Below, in pieces: positions 24,188 through 33,285 of a stretch of DNA of 40,947 nt. Source of the DNA: Jiangella muralis. Lineage in GTDB: Bacteria > Actinomycetota > Actinomycetes > Jiangellales > Jiangellaceae. Within the stretch, counting starts at the first letter, position 1. Every line of letters begins with the position of its first letter. The notes under the pieces are model-generated. The model was given only the letters and a program-made list of their open reading frames with translations, had not been told where the DNA came from and ran no database searches. The translations under genes and the position numbers were made by a program. The stretch is taken from assembly GCF_001270745.1 (NCBI RefSeq), contig NZ_KQ434755.1:340839-381785 (forward strand), in the 5' to 3' direction.

Positions 24188-24931
24188 ATGACGAACGTCC
24201 TCATGCTCGCGAGCTACGGCCTGGAGATCGTCGAGTGCGGCGGCGCCATCGCCAAGGCGGTGGCCGCCGGCGAGACCGTCAACGCCGCCGTCCTCATGTG
24301 CCGTGAGGAGAGCAAGCCCCAGGTGTCGCGCGCCGCGGACATCCTGGGGGTCAGCGGCGGAGTGGACTTCCTCGACGTGTCCTTCGGCGAGGTGGACCTC
24401 GCCGCCGCGACCAAGCTGAAGGTGGTGGAGTTGATCCGCCGCACCAAGCCGGACGTCATCATCATGCAGGACCCGCAGCACGCGCAGCACGACCTCGACC
24501 CCGACCGCCGCGTCATCGCGATCCTGTTCGCCGAGGCCATGGCAGTCGCGGGTCGCGACTGGCGGGTCGAGGAGGCCGGCGGCCACGACCCGCACCCGAT
24601 CCCGACCATCTACTACATGACGCCCGAGCACCCCAACTGCGTCGTCGAGATCGGCGACGTGCTGGACAAGAAGCTCAAGGCGCTGCAGGAACTGTCGTCG
24701 CAGAACACCTTCAGCGCGCAGCACTGGCTGGAGCACACCACGCCGGAGATCCTGCGCTCGGTGATCCCCGCCTGGACCGACGGCGAGCTGGAGACGCTCG
24801 GCGCGGAGGGGCAGCGGGCGTTCTTCACCGCGCTGGCGCTCACGAACGGCTTGGCCTCGCACTCCGGCGCCGTCCTCGGCGAGCCGTACCGGCGCGAGGG
24901 CACCTTCGTCATGGACCGCCTGACGCGCTGA
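24188..24931 (+). CDS. PIG-L (LmbE)-fold protein lacking the usual metal ligands
   Basis: A 247-residue protein following AGAAGGGA seven bases before ATG. The Rossmann-like start and the 'EAA..LGV..VdFLDVSFGEVD...K...LIRRTKPDVIIMQDP' run match PIG-L N-acyl-sugar deacetylases. The metal-binding motif AHPDDExxxxGG is replaced here by ASYGLEIVECGG (residues 8-19), and the later HPDHR by DPDRR. All three usual zinc ligands (His, Asp, His) are therefore missing, so it is either not a deacetylase or binds metal differently. Its operon position suggests a link to the compound imported by the second ABC system. The end overlaps hutF by 23 bp tail to tail. Confidence 0.7.
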   Translation: MTNVLMLASYGLEIVECGGAIAKAVAAGETVNAAVLMCREESKPQVSRAADILGVSGGVDFLDVSFGEVDLAAATKLKVVELIRRTKPDVIIMQDPQHAQHDLDPDRRVIAILFAEAMAVAGRDWRVEEAGGHDPHPIPTIYYMTPEHPNCVVEIGDVLDKKLKALQELSSQNTFSAQHWLEHTTPEILRSVIPAWTDGELETLGAEGQRAFFTALALTNGLASHSGAVLGEPYRREGTFVMDRLTR

Positions 24932-26216
24932 CGATCGCGGCCGAGAGGAGGCGACCGACGTCGCCGAGGAGGTGGTGGCCGCCGCTGACGATGGGGCGGC
25001 CACCGGCGATGACGGTGTCGACGTCGGCGGCGGTGGCGGCGAAGAGGACCTGCCCGGGGTCGGCGCCGGCGGTGCGGGGGGAGTCGAGGCGGACGGCGAC
25101 GAGGTCGGCGTGGGCGCCGGGCGCCAGCCGGCCCGCGTCCGGCCAGCCGAGGCTCGCGTGCGCCGTCGCCGCGGCGAGCAGGTCCGCGGGGGAGAAGTGG
25201 CCGCGCCGCAGCGTCCGCAGCCGCTCGTGCGTCTCCAGCGCGCGGGCCTCCTCGAACAGGTCGATGACGGCGTGCTGGTCGGTGCCGAGCGACAGCGGCG
25301 CACCGGCGTCGAGCAGCGCCCGGGCCGGCCCGACGCCGTCGGCGAGGTCGCGCTCGGTGGTCGGGCAGAGGCACGCGGTGGTCCGCCGGGAACCGAGCAG
25401 TGCGATGTCGCCGGGCGTCAGGTGGGTCGCGTGGACGGCGGTGGTGTGCGGCCCGAGCGCGCCGTGCTCGTCCAGCAGCTGCGTCGGCGTGCGGCCGTAT
25501 GCGGCCAGGGCCGCCGAGTTCTCCGCCGGCTGCTCGGAGAGGTGGACGTGCAGCGGGCGGCCGGCCGCGGCGGCGACGACGGTGCCGATCGCCTCGGCGG
25601 GCACGGCCCGGACGGAGTGGACGGCGGCGCCGACGCGCGTGGTCGCGTCGTCGCGCAGCAGGCCGAACCGCTGGGCCCAGCCGTCGGCGTCGCCATCGCC
25701 GAAGCGCAGCTGCACGCCGTCCAGCGGCTGTCCGATGCCGCCGGTCAGGTAGCAGGTGTCCAGCAGCGTGAGCCGGAGACCGGCGTCGCGCGCCGCCTGC
25801 CGCAGCGCCGCGCCCATCGCGTTCGGGTCGGCGTACGGGGTGCCGCCGGGGCCGTGGTGCAGGTAGTGGAACTCGCCGACGGCGGTGACGCCGGTCAGCG
25901 CCATCTCGGCGTACGTCGCCCGCGCCAGCTCGTAGTACGTGCCCGGGGTGAGCCGGCCGGCCAGCGCGTACATCGCCTCGCGCCAGGTCCAGAACGAGCC
26001 GTGCCCGTCGTGCGTCCGGCCGCGCAGCGCCCGGTGGAACGCGTGCGAGTGGGCGTTCGCGAACCCGGGCAGCACGACGCCCGGCAGCCGGACGTCGCCG
26101 TCCTGGGCCGCCGCACCGGCCGCGACCGTGACGATCACCCCGCCGTCCACCGAGATCCGCACGTCGGAGGCGAGGCCGCCGGGCAGCCAGGCGTGCGCGG
26201 CCCAGTACGCCGTCAC
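24909..26216 (-). CDS. hutF: Formimidoylglutamate deiminase
   Basis: A 435-residue amidohydrolase-superfamily enzyme converting N-formimidoyl-L-glutamate to N-formyl-L-glutamate and ammonia in the five-step histidine pathway. Features are FANAHSHAFHRALRGR (metal His-x-His), HVHLSEQPAEN, AVHATHLT, TTERDLADG and LGTDQHAVIDLFEEAR (catalytic Asp region). The last residues cover the usual composite beta domain. GTG 26216 overlaps the stop of the M20 gene (GTGA), so it is the last gene of the hutH-hutU-M20-hutF transcript. Length and motifs fit HutF well. Confidence 0.92.
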   Translation of the reverse strand: MTAYWAAHAWLPGGLASDVRISVDGGVIVTVAAGAAAQDGDVRLPGVVLPGFANAHSHAFHRALRGRTHDGHGSFWTWREAMYALAGRLTPGTYYELARATYAEMALTGVTAVGEFHYLHHGPGGTPYADPNAMGAALRQAARDAGLRLTLLDTCYLTGGIGQPLDGVQLRFGDGDADGWAQRFGLLRDDATTRVGAAVHSVRAVPAEAIGTVVAAAAGRPLHVHLSEQPAENSAALAAYGRTPTQLLDEHGALGPHTTAVHATHLTPGDIALLGSRRTTACLCPTTERDLADGVGPARALLDAGAPLSLGTDQHAVIDLFEEARALETHERLRTLRRGHFSPADLLAAATAHASLGWPDAGRLAPGAHADLVAVRLDSPRTAGADPGQVLFAATAADVDTVIAGGRPIVSGGHHLLGDVGRLLSAAIVSASGGP

Positions 26217-27370
26217 CGGGTCAGCTCCGCCAGCACGTCGGCCAGTGCGGTCACGCCCGCATGGCAGTCGGCCCGCTCGGCGAACTCGGCCGGCGAGTGC
26301 GAGATGCCGGTCGGGTTGCGGACGAACAGCATCGCCGTGGGGACGCCGGCCGCGCTGAGGATGCCGGCGTCGTGCCCGGCGCCGGTCGGCAGCAGCGGTG
26401 CGCCGCCGAGCAGGCCGCTGAGCCGGGCCGCCAGCGCGGGGTCGAACACGGTGGCCGCGGTCCACGACTCCTGCCGCGGCGCGAACCGGTCCAGGTCGGC
26501 GAGCACGGCGGCGACGGCGTCCGGGTCGGCGCCGCGGCAGTCCAGCCAGGCCCGCACCTCGGACGGGATCGCGTTGACGCCGTTGGGGTCGACCTCGATC
26601 TTGCCGACGGTCGCCAGCACCCCGCGCGCGGCGGCCGCCGCGCGGGCGGCCGTGACGAGGGCGGCGAGGTCGAGCATCGGGTCGCGGCGGTCGTCCAGCG
26701 GGGTGGTGCCGGCGTGGTTGGCCTCGCCCGCCAGCGTGACCCGCCAGCGTCCGTGCGGCCAGATCTCGGTGGCGACGCCGACCGGCGCGGTGAGCGCCCG
26801 GCCCTGCTCGACGTGCAGTTCGACGAACGTGCCGACGCGGCCCAGCGCCGCGGGGTCGGCGGCCGGCTCGCGCAGGCCCTGCCGGCCCAGCGCCCGGGCG
26901 AGGCTGACGCCGTCGGCGTCGGTGAGGGCGAGCGCGCGGTCCGCCGCCAGCGCGCCGGTGAGCAGCCGCGACCCCGCGCAGGCGACGCCGAACCGGGCGC
27001 CCTCCTCGTCGCCGAAGTTGACGACGCCGATCGGCCGCGACGGGACGTGCCCACGCGAGCGGAGCAGGTCGACGGCGGCGAACGCGGACACCACACCGAG
27101 CGGGCCGTCGAACGCGCCGCCGTTGGGGACGGAGTCCAGGTGCGACCCGGCGACGACGCCCGGCGCCGCGGCAGACGGCTCGCCCCACCACGCCCACTGG
27201 TTCCCGGCCCGGTCGGCGACGGCGGACAGCCCGCGACGGGCCGCCTCGGCGGCGAACCACTCGCGCAGCGTCGCGTCGGCGTCGGTCCACGCGAACCGCC
27301 GGTAGCCGCCGCGCGGGTCCCGTCCGACCGGCTCCAGGTCGGCCCACATCGAGTCGAAGGGCGCCGTCAT
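26213..27370 (-). CDS. M20 amidohydrolase (allantoate amidohydrolase-like), likely N-formylglutamate hydrolase
   Basis: A 385-residue dimetal M20 enzyme of the allantoate/N-carbamoyl-L-amino-acid amidohydrolase family: [19 protein letters not shown] (His and bridging Asp), [11 protein letters not shown] (catalytic Glu pair), LHVEQGRAL (His ligand), [13 protein letters not shown] in the lid domain and GAGHDAGIL near the end. It lies between hutU and hutF with ATGA/GTGA overlaps on both sides, and no HutG gene is present. The simplest reading, an inference, is that it removes the formyl group from N-formylglutamate to give glutamate. True allantoate activity is less likely because no allantoin genes are near. 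Confidence 0.82.
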   Translation of the reverse strand: MTAPFDSMWADLEPVGRDPRGGYRRFAWTDADATLREWFAAEAARRGLSAVADRAGNQWAWWGEPSAAAPGVVAGSHLDSVPNGGAFDGPLGVVSAFAAVDLLRSRGHVPSRPIGVVNFGDEEGARFGVACAGSRLLTGALAADRALALTDADGVSLARALGRQGLREPAADPAALGRVGTFVELHVEQGRALTAPVGVATEIWPHGRWRVTLAGEANHAGTTPLDDRRDPMLDLAALVTAARAAAAARGVLATVGKIEVDPNGVNAIPSEVRAWLDCRGADPDAVAAVLADLDRFAPRQESWTAATVFDPALAARLSGLLGGAPLLPTGAGHDAGILSAAGVPTAMLFVRNPTGISHSPAEFAERADCHAGVTALADVLAELTR

Positions 27371-29031
27371 CCGTCGGAGTCCTCACGCATGGGGACGCGG
27401 ACGTCGCGCCCGGCGGCGACCTCGGCGGCGCGGTCGTACCCGGCGTCGACGTGGCGGATGACGCCCATCGCGGGGTCGTTGGACAGCACCCGGGCGATCT
27501 TCTCGCCGGCCAGCGCGGTGCCGTCGGCGACGGTGACCTGCCCGGCGTGGATGGACCGGCCCATGCCGACGCCGCCGCCGTGGTGGATGGACACCCAGGT
27601 GGCCCCGGACGCGGTGTTGACCAGCGCGTTCAGGAGTGGCCAGTCGGCGATCGCGTCGGAGCCGTCGGCCATCGCCTCGGTCTCGCGGTACGGCGACGCG
27701 ACGGAGCCGGCGTCGAGGTGGTCGCGGCCGATGACGACCGGCGCGGACAGCTCGCCGGACGCGACCATGTCGTTGAACCGCAGCCCGGCGCGGTCGCGCT
27801 CGCCGTAGCCGAGCCAGCAGATCCGCGCCGGCAGCCCCTGGAAGTGCACCTTCTCGCCGGCCAGCCGGATCCACCGGGCCAGCGGCTCGTTGTCCGGGAA
27901 CAGCTCCAGGATCGCGCGGTCGGTGGCGGCGATGTCAGCGGGGTCGCCGGACAACGCGGCCCACCGGAACGGGCCCTTGCCCTCGCAGAACAGCGGCCGG
28001 ATATAGGCGGGCACGAATCCCGGGAAGGCGAAGGCGCGGTCGTACCCGGCCAGCTGTGCCTCGCCGCGGATCGAGTTGCCGTAGTCGAACACCTCCGCGC
28101 CGGCGTCGAGGAACCCGACCATCGCCTGAACGTGGGCGGCCATCGACTCGCGCGCCCGGGTGGTGAACCCGGCCGGGTCCTTGGTCCGCTCGACCGCCCA
28201 GTCCTCGAACGCGACGCCGAGCGGCAGGTAGGCGAGCGGGTCGTGCGCCGACGTCTGGTCGGTGACGATGTCGATCTCGGCGCCGTGGCGCAGCAGCCCC
28301 GGTACGACCTCGGCGGCGTTGCCGAGCACCCCGATCGACAGCGCCCGGCGGCTGCGGCGCGCGTCGTCGGCCAGCCGCAGCGCGTCGTCGACCGAGGCCG
28401 CCTGGACGTCGAGGTAGCCGTGCTCGATGCGCCGCGTGATGCGCGACGGGTCGCACTCGATCACGATCGCCACGCCGCCGTTCATGGTGACGGCCAGCGG
28501 CTGCGCGCCACCCATGCCGCCGAGCCCCGCGGTCAGCGTGACCGTTCCGGCGAGCGAGCCGCCGAACCGCTTCTCCGCGACCGCGGCGAACGTCTCGTAG
28601 GTGCCCTGCAGGATGCCCTGGGTGCCGATGTAGATCCAGGAGCCGGCGGTCATCTGCCCGTACATCGTCAGCCCGAGCGCCTCGAGCCGGCGGAACTCCT
28701 CCCAGGTGGCCCAGTCGCCGACCAGGTTGGAGTTGGCGATCAGCACCCGCGGCGCCCACTCGTGCGTGCGCAGCACCCCGACCGGCCGGCCGGACTGCAC
28801 GAGCATCGTCTCGTCGCCGCGCAGCGTGGTGAGGGTGCGCACCAGCGCGTCGAACGACGGCCAGTCGCGGGCGGCCTTGCCGGTGCCGCCGTAGACGACC
28901 AGCTCGTCGGGGTGCTCGGCCACCTCCGGGTCGAGGTTGTTCTGCAGCATCCGCAGCGCGGCCTCCTGCGGCCAGCCCTGAGCGGTCAGCCGGGTGCCGC
29001 GCGGGGCGCGGACGGGTCGGGGTCCGGACAT
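27367..29031 (-). CDS. hutU: Urocanate hydratase
   Basis: A 554-residue NAD+-dependent urocanase, full length for the family. It shows the glycine-rich [35 protein letters not shown], and the active-site Cys in [19 protein letters not shown], followed by the [13 protein letters not shown] and [15 protein letters not shown] blocks. It adds water across urocanate to give 4-imidazolone-5-propionate, the second step after histidase. ATG 29031 has GAGAGG about 11 bases upstream, only 14 bp after the hutH stop. I do not see hutI (imidazolonepropionase) in the window; it must be elsewhere. Confidence 0.95.
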   Translation of the reverse strand: MSGPRPVRAPRGTRLTAQGWPQEAALRMLQNNLDPEVAEHPDELVVYGGTGKAARDWPSFDALVRTLTTLRGDETMLVQSGRPVGVLRTHEWAPRVLIANSNLVGDWATWEEFRRLEALGLTMYGQMTAGSWIYIGTQGILQGTYETFAAVAEKRFGGSLAGTVTLTAGLGGMGGAQPLAVTMNGGVAIVIECDPSRITRRIEHGYLDVQAASVDDALRLADDARRSRRALSIGVLGNAAEVVPGLLRHGAEIDIVTDQTSAHDPLAYLPLGVAFEDWAVERTKDPAGFTTRARESMAAHVQAMVGFLDAGAEVFDYGNSIRGEAQLAGYDRAFAFPGFVPAYIRPLFCEGKGPFRWAALSGDPADIAATDRAILELFPDNEPLARWIRLAGEKVHFQGLPARICWLGYGERDRAGLRFNDMVASGELSAPVVIGRDHLDAGSVASPYRETEAMADGSDAIADWPLLNALVNTASGATWVSIHHGGGVGMGRSIHAGQVTVADGTALAGEKIARVLSNDPAMGVIRHVDAGYDRAAEVAAGRDVRVPMREDSDG

Positions 29032-29045
29032 TCTGGGTTCCTCTC

Positions 29046-30608
29046 TCAGTGCAGCTCGCCGGTGGCCGCCTGCGCGGCGGCGACGATCCGGCCGGTCGTG
29101 ACGAGGTCGTGGACGGCGGCGATCTCCGGTGCGAGGTGACGGTCCGGTCCGGGCCCGGCGACGTGCTGGCGGATGAGGTCGCGGACGGCGCCGGTGCCGG
29201 CCGCCGGGGCCAGCGGCGCGCGCAGGTCCAGTGCGCGGGCCGCCGTCAGCAGCTCCACCGCGAGGACGCGGCCGACGCCGTCGACGGACCGGCGCAACTT
29301 GCGGGCCGCGGCCCAGCCCATCGAGACGTGGTCCTCCTGCATGGCGCTGGACGGGATCGAGTCGACCGACGCGGGGACGGCCAGCCGCTTCAGCTCCGAC
29401 ACGATGCCGGCCTGGGTGTACTGGGCGATCATGTGCCCGGAGTCGACGCCGGGGTCGTGGGCGAGGAACGGCGGCAGCCCGGCGTTGCGCGACACGTCGA
29501 GGAAGCGGTCGGTGCGCCGCTCGCTGATCGATGCGAGGTCGGCCGCCGCGATGGCGAGGAAGTCCAGCACGTACGCGACCGGCGCGCCGTGGAAGTTGCC
29601 GTTGGACTCCACCCGCCCGTCCGGGGTGACGACGGGGTTGTCGATCGCCGCGGCCAGCTCCCGCCCGGCGACCAGCGCCGCATGGTCCGCGGTGTCGCGG
29701 GCGGCGCCGTGCACCTGCGGCGAGCAGCGCAACGAGTAGGCGTCCTGGACGCGGGTGCAGTCGGGCCCGCGGTGGCTGGCCACCACCTCCGACCCGGCCA
29801 GCAGCGCCCGCAGGTTCGCCGCCGACGCGCGCTGGCCCGGGTGCGGGCGCAGCGCCTGCAGGTCGTCGGCGAACACCCGGTCGGTGCCGAGCAGCGCCTC
29901 GACGCTCATCGCGGCGGCGACGTCGGCCACCTGCAGCAGGCCGCGCAGGTCGTGCAGCGCCAGCACCAGCATGCCGAGCATGCCGTCGGTGCCGTTGATC
30001 AGCGCCAGCCCCTCCTTCTCGGCCAGCACGACCGGCTCGATCCCGGCCGCCGCCAGCGCGTCGGCCGCGTCGACCAGCGCGCCGGACGCGTCGCGCACCG
30101 GGCCCTCGCCCATCAGCGCCAGCGCGCAGTGCGCCAGCGGCGCGAGGTCGCCGGAGCAGCCGAGGCTGCCGTACTCGTGCACGACCGGTGTGATGCCGGC
30201 GTCCAGCAGCCGCGCGTACGCCGCCGCCGTCGCCGGACGGACCCCCGTGCGGCCGGTGGCCAGCGTCGACAGCCGCAGCAGCATCAGCGCGCGGACGACC
30301 TCCCGCTCGGCCTCCGGGCCGGACCCGGCCGCGTGGCTGCGGATCAGGCCGCGCTGCAACGCGGCCCGCTTGTCCGCCGGGATGTGCTTCGTGGCCAGCG
30401 CGCCGAACCCGGTCGACACCCCGTAGTAGGGCAGGTCCGCGGCCGCCAGCTGGTCGATGACCTCGCGGCTGCGCGCCACCGCCGCCCGCGCGTCGTCGCC
30501 CAGCACGACGCCCGCGCCGTCGCGGGCCACCGCCACGACGTCGTCGAAGGACACCGGGCCGGTGCCGACCACGACGGTCCGGCCGGGGGAGGAGAGCTCG
30601 ATCACCAT
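29046..30608 (-). CDS. hutH: Histidine ammonia-lyase with CSG in place of the usual ASG triad
   Basis: A 520-residue histidase deaminating L-histidine to trans-urocanate. Catalytic YYGVSTGFG (Tyr62) and the MIO-forming region [15 protein letters not shown] (151-153) are visible. Here the cyclising triad is Cys-Ser-Gly instead of Ala-Ser-Gly, a variant seen in some family members. Other landmarks are [25 protein letters not shown] and [12 protein letters not shown]. It is the first gene of the hut transcript, divergent from an IclR gene with a small palindrome between them. Chain length and motifs are normal; the start at ATG 30608 is the only good candidate. Confidence 0.94.
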   Translation of the reverse strand: MVIELSSPGRTVVVGTGPVSFDDVVAVARDGAGVVLGDDARAAVARSREVIDQLAAADLPYYGVSTGFGALATKHIPADKRAALQRGLIRSHAAGSGPEAEREVVRALMLLRLSTLATGRTGVRPATAAAYARLLDAGITPVVHEYGSLGCSGDLAPLAHCALALMGEGPVRDASGALVDAADALAAAGIEPVVLAEKEGLALINGTDGMLGMLVLALHDLRGLLQVADVAAAMSVEALLGTDRVFADDLQALRPHPGQRASAANLRALLAGSEVVASHRGPDCTRVQDAYSLRCSPQVHGAARDTADHAALVAGRELAAAIDNPVVTPDGRVESNGNFHGAPVAYVLDFLAIAAADLASISERRTDRFLDVSRNAGLPPFLAHDPGVDSGHMIAQYTQAGIVSELKRLAVPASVDSIPSSAMQEDHVSMGWAAARKLRRSVDGVGRVLAVELLTAARALDLRAPLAPAAGTGAVRDLIRQHVAGPGPDRHLAPEIAAVHDLVTTGRIVAAAQAATGELH

Positions 30609-30662
30609 GAGGACATCTCAGCGCCCCCGGCACCCCCTCGCAGCACCGACGGAGCTATTTGT

Positions 30663-30678
30663 GTCTCGGATCTGAGAC
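30663..30678. promoter_or_regulatory. Candidate IclR operator between hutH and the IclR gene
   Basis: GTCTCGGATCTGAGAC has 5 bp inverted arms around GGATCT and lies in the 79 bp divergent region, 9 bp before the IclR start codon and 54 bp from hutH. Position and symmetry fit autorepression plus hut control; the arms are short, so confidence is moderate. Confidence 0.4.
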
Positions 30679-30687
30679 GATGGGGCC

Positions 30688-31452
30688 ATGCCCAACGCGC
30701 CGGCCGCCGCGCACGCGCTGGCGATCCTGACCTGTCTGGCCCGGCACGCCGAGCCGATGCCGGCGGCGGCCATCGCCCGCGAGCTGGGCCTACCCCGGTC
30801 CAGCGTCTACCACCTGCTCGCCGTCCTGCGCGCCGACGGCTTCGTCGCCCACCTCGGCGAGGAGCGGCGCTACGGCCTGGGCGTGGCGGCGTTCGAGCTG
30901 GGGTCGGCGTACGGCCGGCAGGCGCCGTTGCAGCGGATGGCGCGGACGTCGCTGGCCCGCCTCGTCGACGAGACGACGCACAACGCGCACCTCGCCGTGC
31001 TGCACGGGCGCGACGTGCTCTACGTCATCGAGGATCGCGCCGCCGGGCGTCCGCCGCTGGTCACCGACGTGGGGGTCCGGCTGCCCGGCCAGCTGACGGC
31101 CAGCGGGCTGGCCATGCTCGCGGCGCTGCCGGCGTCGCAGGTGCGGGCGCTGTTCCCGTCGCGCGACGCGTTCGTCCGCCGTCACGACACCGGCATCACG
31201 TCGGCGCGGGAGCTGCGCGCCGCCCTGGCCGAGGTCCGCTGCCGCGGGTACGCGACCGAGGAGGGCACCGTGACGCCGGGGTTCGCCTCGGTCGCCGACG
31301 CGGTGCGCGACCACAACGGCCACCCCGTCGCCGCGGTCGCCGTCACCTTCCCCTCCGCCCGCGTCGACGAGCCCGAGCGGGAGCGGCTCGCGGCGGCCAC
31401 CGTCCGCACCGCCGCCGAGCTCTCCGCCCGGCTCGGCCACCGCCCGGCCTAG
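30688..31452 (+). CDS. IclR-family transcriptional regulator, probable hut regulator
   Basis: A 254-residue regulator with an N-terminal winged helix (AHALAILTCLARHAEPMPAAAIARELGLPRSSVYHLLAVLRADGFV, about residues 6-50). The GAF-like IclR effector domain follows, with LAVLHGRDVLYVIEDRA, LPGQLTASGLAMLAAL, and CRGYATEEGTVTPGFASVADAV. It is divergent from hutH, so control of histidine breakdown by a pathway intermediate such as urocanate is likely (inference). GGGG lies four to eight bases before ATG. Confidence 0.88.
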   Translation: MPNAPAAAHALAILTCLARHAEPMPAAAIARELGLPRSSVYHLLAVLRADGFVAHLGEERRYGLGVAAFELGSAYGRQAPLQRMARTSLARLVDETTHNAHLAVLHGRDVLYVIEDRAAGRPPLVTDVGVRLPGQLTASGLAMLAALPASQVRALFPSRDAFVRRHDTGITSARELRAALAEVRCRGYATEEGTVTPGFASVADAVRDHNGHPVAAVAVTFPSARVDEPERERLAAATVRTAAELSARLGHRPA

Positions 31453-31462
31453 GCGGTCCACA

Positions 31463-31483
31463 CCATACCCGTGTAGGGTATGG
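31463..31483. promoter_or_regulatory. CsoR-type copper operator
   Basis: CCATACCC (31463-31470) and GGGTATGG (31476-31483) form a perfect 8 bp inverted repeat around five bases. ATACCC...GGGTAT is the core recognised by Cu(I)-sensing CsoR repressors in actinobacteria. It sits 33 bp upstream of the copper chaperone ATG, over the expected promoter. No csoR gene lies in the window. Confidence 0.7.
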
Positions 31484-31516
31484 CGAACCGATATCGCCCA
31501 GCGAGAGGAACAGCCC

Positions 31517-31726
31517 ATGAGCACTTCCACGTTCACTGTTGTCGGCATGACCTGCGGCTGCTGCGCCAACAAGGTGCGCGACGAGCTCGTGAAGCTCGAC
31601 GGTGTGGGAGCGGTGGACGTGGACGTCGAGTCCGGCGCCGTCGGCGTCACCAGCGACGCCCCGGTCGCCGCCGACCAGGTCAAGGCCGCCGTCGAGACCG
31701 CCGGCTACCAGCTCGCCGACGCCTGA
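31517..31726 (+). CDS. copZ: Copper chaperone, heavy-metal-associated domain protein
   Basis: A 69-residue HMA (ferredoxin-like) domain. The metal loop is GMTCGCCANKV with Cys13 and Cys16 as the usual CxxC pair and an extra Cys15 between them. The end, KAAVETAGYQLAD, is typical of CopZ and of P-type ATPase metal domains. It would bind Cu(I) in the cytosol and hand it to a CopA exporter or to CsoR. It stands alone behind a CsoR-type operator, with no copA or csoR nearby. GAGAGGA about nine bases before the ATG is a good ribosome site. Confidence 0.9.
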   Translation: MSTSTFTVVGMTCGCCANKVRDELVKLDGVGAVDVDVESGAVGVTSDAPVAADQVKAAVETAGYQLADA

Positions 31727-31749
31727 CGAGCGGCCCGCCGCCCCGGCCG

Positions 31750-33285
31750 TCAGTGCTGCCCGTCGGCGGCCAGATCGAACGACTTCGGGATCAGCAGGTA
31801 GGTGACGGCCGCGGCGGCGAGCATGACGCTGCCGCCGACGAGGGAGGTCTGGCCGAGCGAGTCGACGAAGGCGGCCGTCGCGGCGGTGGCGAGGTCGTCG
31901 AAGCCGGTCTGCCGGGCCACCTCGAGCGCGCCGACCAGTGACTCGTCCGCCGCGGCGCCCAGCTCGCCGGGCAGGCCGGCCGCGGTGAACGCGCCGATGC
32001 CGAGGTGCTCGCGGTAGAGGGCGGCGGCGACGCTGCCGAGGACGGCGATGCCGAGGACGCTGCCGAGGTCGTACATCGCCTCCTCGATGGCGGCGGCGTT
32101 GCCCGCCTTCTCCTCCGGCGTGCTGCCCATGATGATCGCCGAGCCGACGGCGAGCGACCCGATGCCGGCGCCGACCAGCGCCAGCGGCACGATCAGCTCC
32201 GGGTAACTCAGCGGGCTGCCGAGCGCGTAGAGCAGCAGCAGGCCGACGCCCGCGGCCGCCAGCCCGGCCGCGAGCACCGTCCGGGCCCCGATCCGGAACG
32301 CCAGGGCGGGCGCGAACGGCGCGAACACGAACGAGCCGATCGCCATCGGCAGCAGCGCCAGCCCGGCGACCAGCGGCGAGTAGCCGGCGACGACCTGCAG
32401 CCACTGCGCGACCAGCAGCAGCATCGCGCCCATCGCGAACATCGAGGCCAGCGCCGCGATGGTGCCGGCCCGGAACGGCCGGCTGCGGAACAGGCGGACG
32501 TCCAGCAGCGGGTCGGGACGGCTGAGGCAGCGGCGCACGAACCACGTCATCAGCGCGGCCGCGGCGAGCACCGCCGCCCACGACGCCACGTCTCCCCAGC
32601 CCTCCTTGGCCAGTTGCTTGATCCCCCACACCAGCAGCGACATGCCGGCGATCGACAGCACGGTCGCGACGGCGTCCCAGCGCGGCGGCCGCGGGTCGCG
32701 CGCCTCGGGCAGCAGCACGGCACCGGCGACGACGGCGACGAGCACGAACGGGACGTTGATGAGGAACGCCGAGTGCCAGCTGAACACCTCCAGCAGGGCG
32801 CCGCCGACGACCGGCCCGATGATGGCGCCGAGGCCGGAGACGATCGACCAGACGGCCAGCGCCTTCGCCCGCTCCTTCGGGTCCTGGAAGATGCTGCGGA
32901 TCATCGAGAGCGTCGTCGGCATGATCATCGCGCCGGCCGCGCCGAGCAGCGCCCGCAGCGCGATCACGAACGCCGGGCTGTCGGCGAACAGCACCAGCAC
33001 CGACACCACGCCGAAGAGCGTGAAGCCGGTCAGCAGCAGCCGCTTGCGTCCCCACCGGTCGCCGAGGGCGCTCATCGGGATCAGCAGCCCGGCGAGGATC
33101 AGCGAGTAGACGTCGACGATCCACAGCTGCTCGGACGCGCTGGGCGCGAGGTCCTGGACCAGCTCGGGCAGCGCCATGATGAGGATCGTCATGTCCATCA
33201 TGACCACGAGCAGGCTTCCGGCCAGCACGATCAGCGCCGCCCAGCGCTGCCTGGACGTCATGGTGGGGGCGGTCAGGGTGGGCAC
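31750..33285 (-). CDS. MFS multidrug exporter, DHA2 (14-helix) type
   Basis: A 511-residue efflux pump. The GTG at 33285 overlaps the TetR stop by one base (TAGTG) and has AAGGA eight bases before it, so I prefer it to the ATG nine codons in. About 14 helices are predicted. TM1 has MMDMTILIMALPEL; motif A is LGDRWGRKR; motif C is GPVVGGALL, marking a drug:H+ antiporter. It is translated with the TetR gene upstream, the classic layout of a self-regulated drug pump; the substrate is unknown. It converges on the copper chaperone gene with a 23 bp gap. Confidence 0.9.
   Translation of the reverse strand: MPTLTAPTMTSRQRWAALIVLAGSLLVVMMDMTILIMALPELVQDLAPSASEQLWIVDVYSLILAGLLIPMSALGDRWGRKRLLLTGFTLFGVVSVLVLFADSPAFVIALRALLGAAGAMIMPTTLSMIRSIFQDPKERAKALAVWSIVSGLGAIIGPVVGGALLEVFSWHSAFLINVPFVLVAVVAGAVLLPEARDPRPPRWDAVATVLSIAGMSLLVWGIKQLAKEGWGDVASWAAVLAAAALMTWFVRRCLSRPDPLLDVRLFRSRPFRAGTIAALASMFAMGAMLLLVAQWLQVVAGYSPLVAGLALLPMAIGSFVFAPFAPALAFRIGARTVLAAGLAAAGVGLLLLYALGSPLSYPELIVPLALVGAGIGSLAVGSAIIMGSTPEEKAGNAAAIEEAMYDLGSVLGIAVLGSVAAALYREHLGIGAFTAAGLPGELGAAADESLVGALEVARQTGFDDLATAATAAFVDSLGQTSLVGGSVMLAAAAVTYLLIPKSFDLAADGQH

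Noticed and set aside
33256..33258. ATG start for the MFS exporter
   Set aside because: GTG 33285 has a better ribosome site and the TAGTG coupling with the TetR gene.
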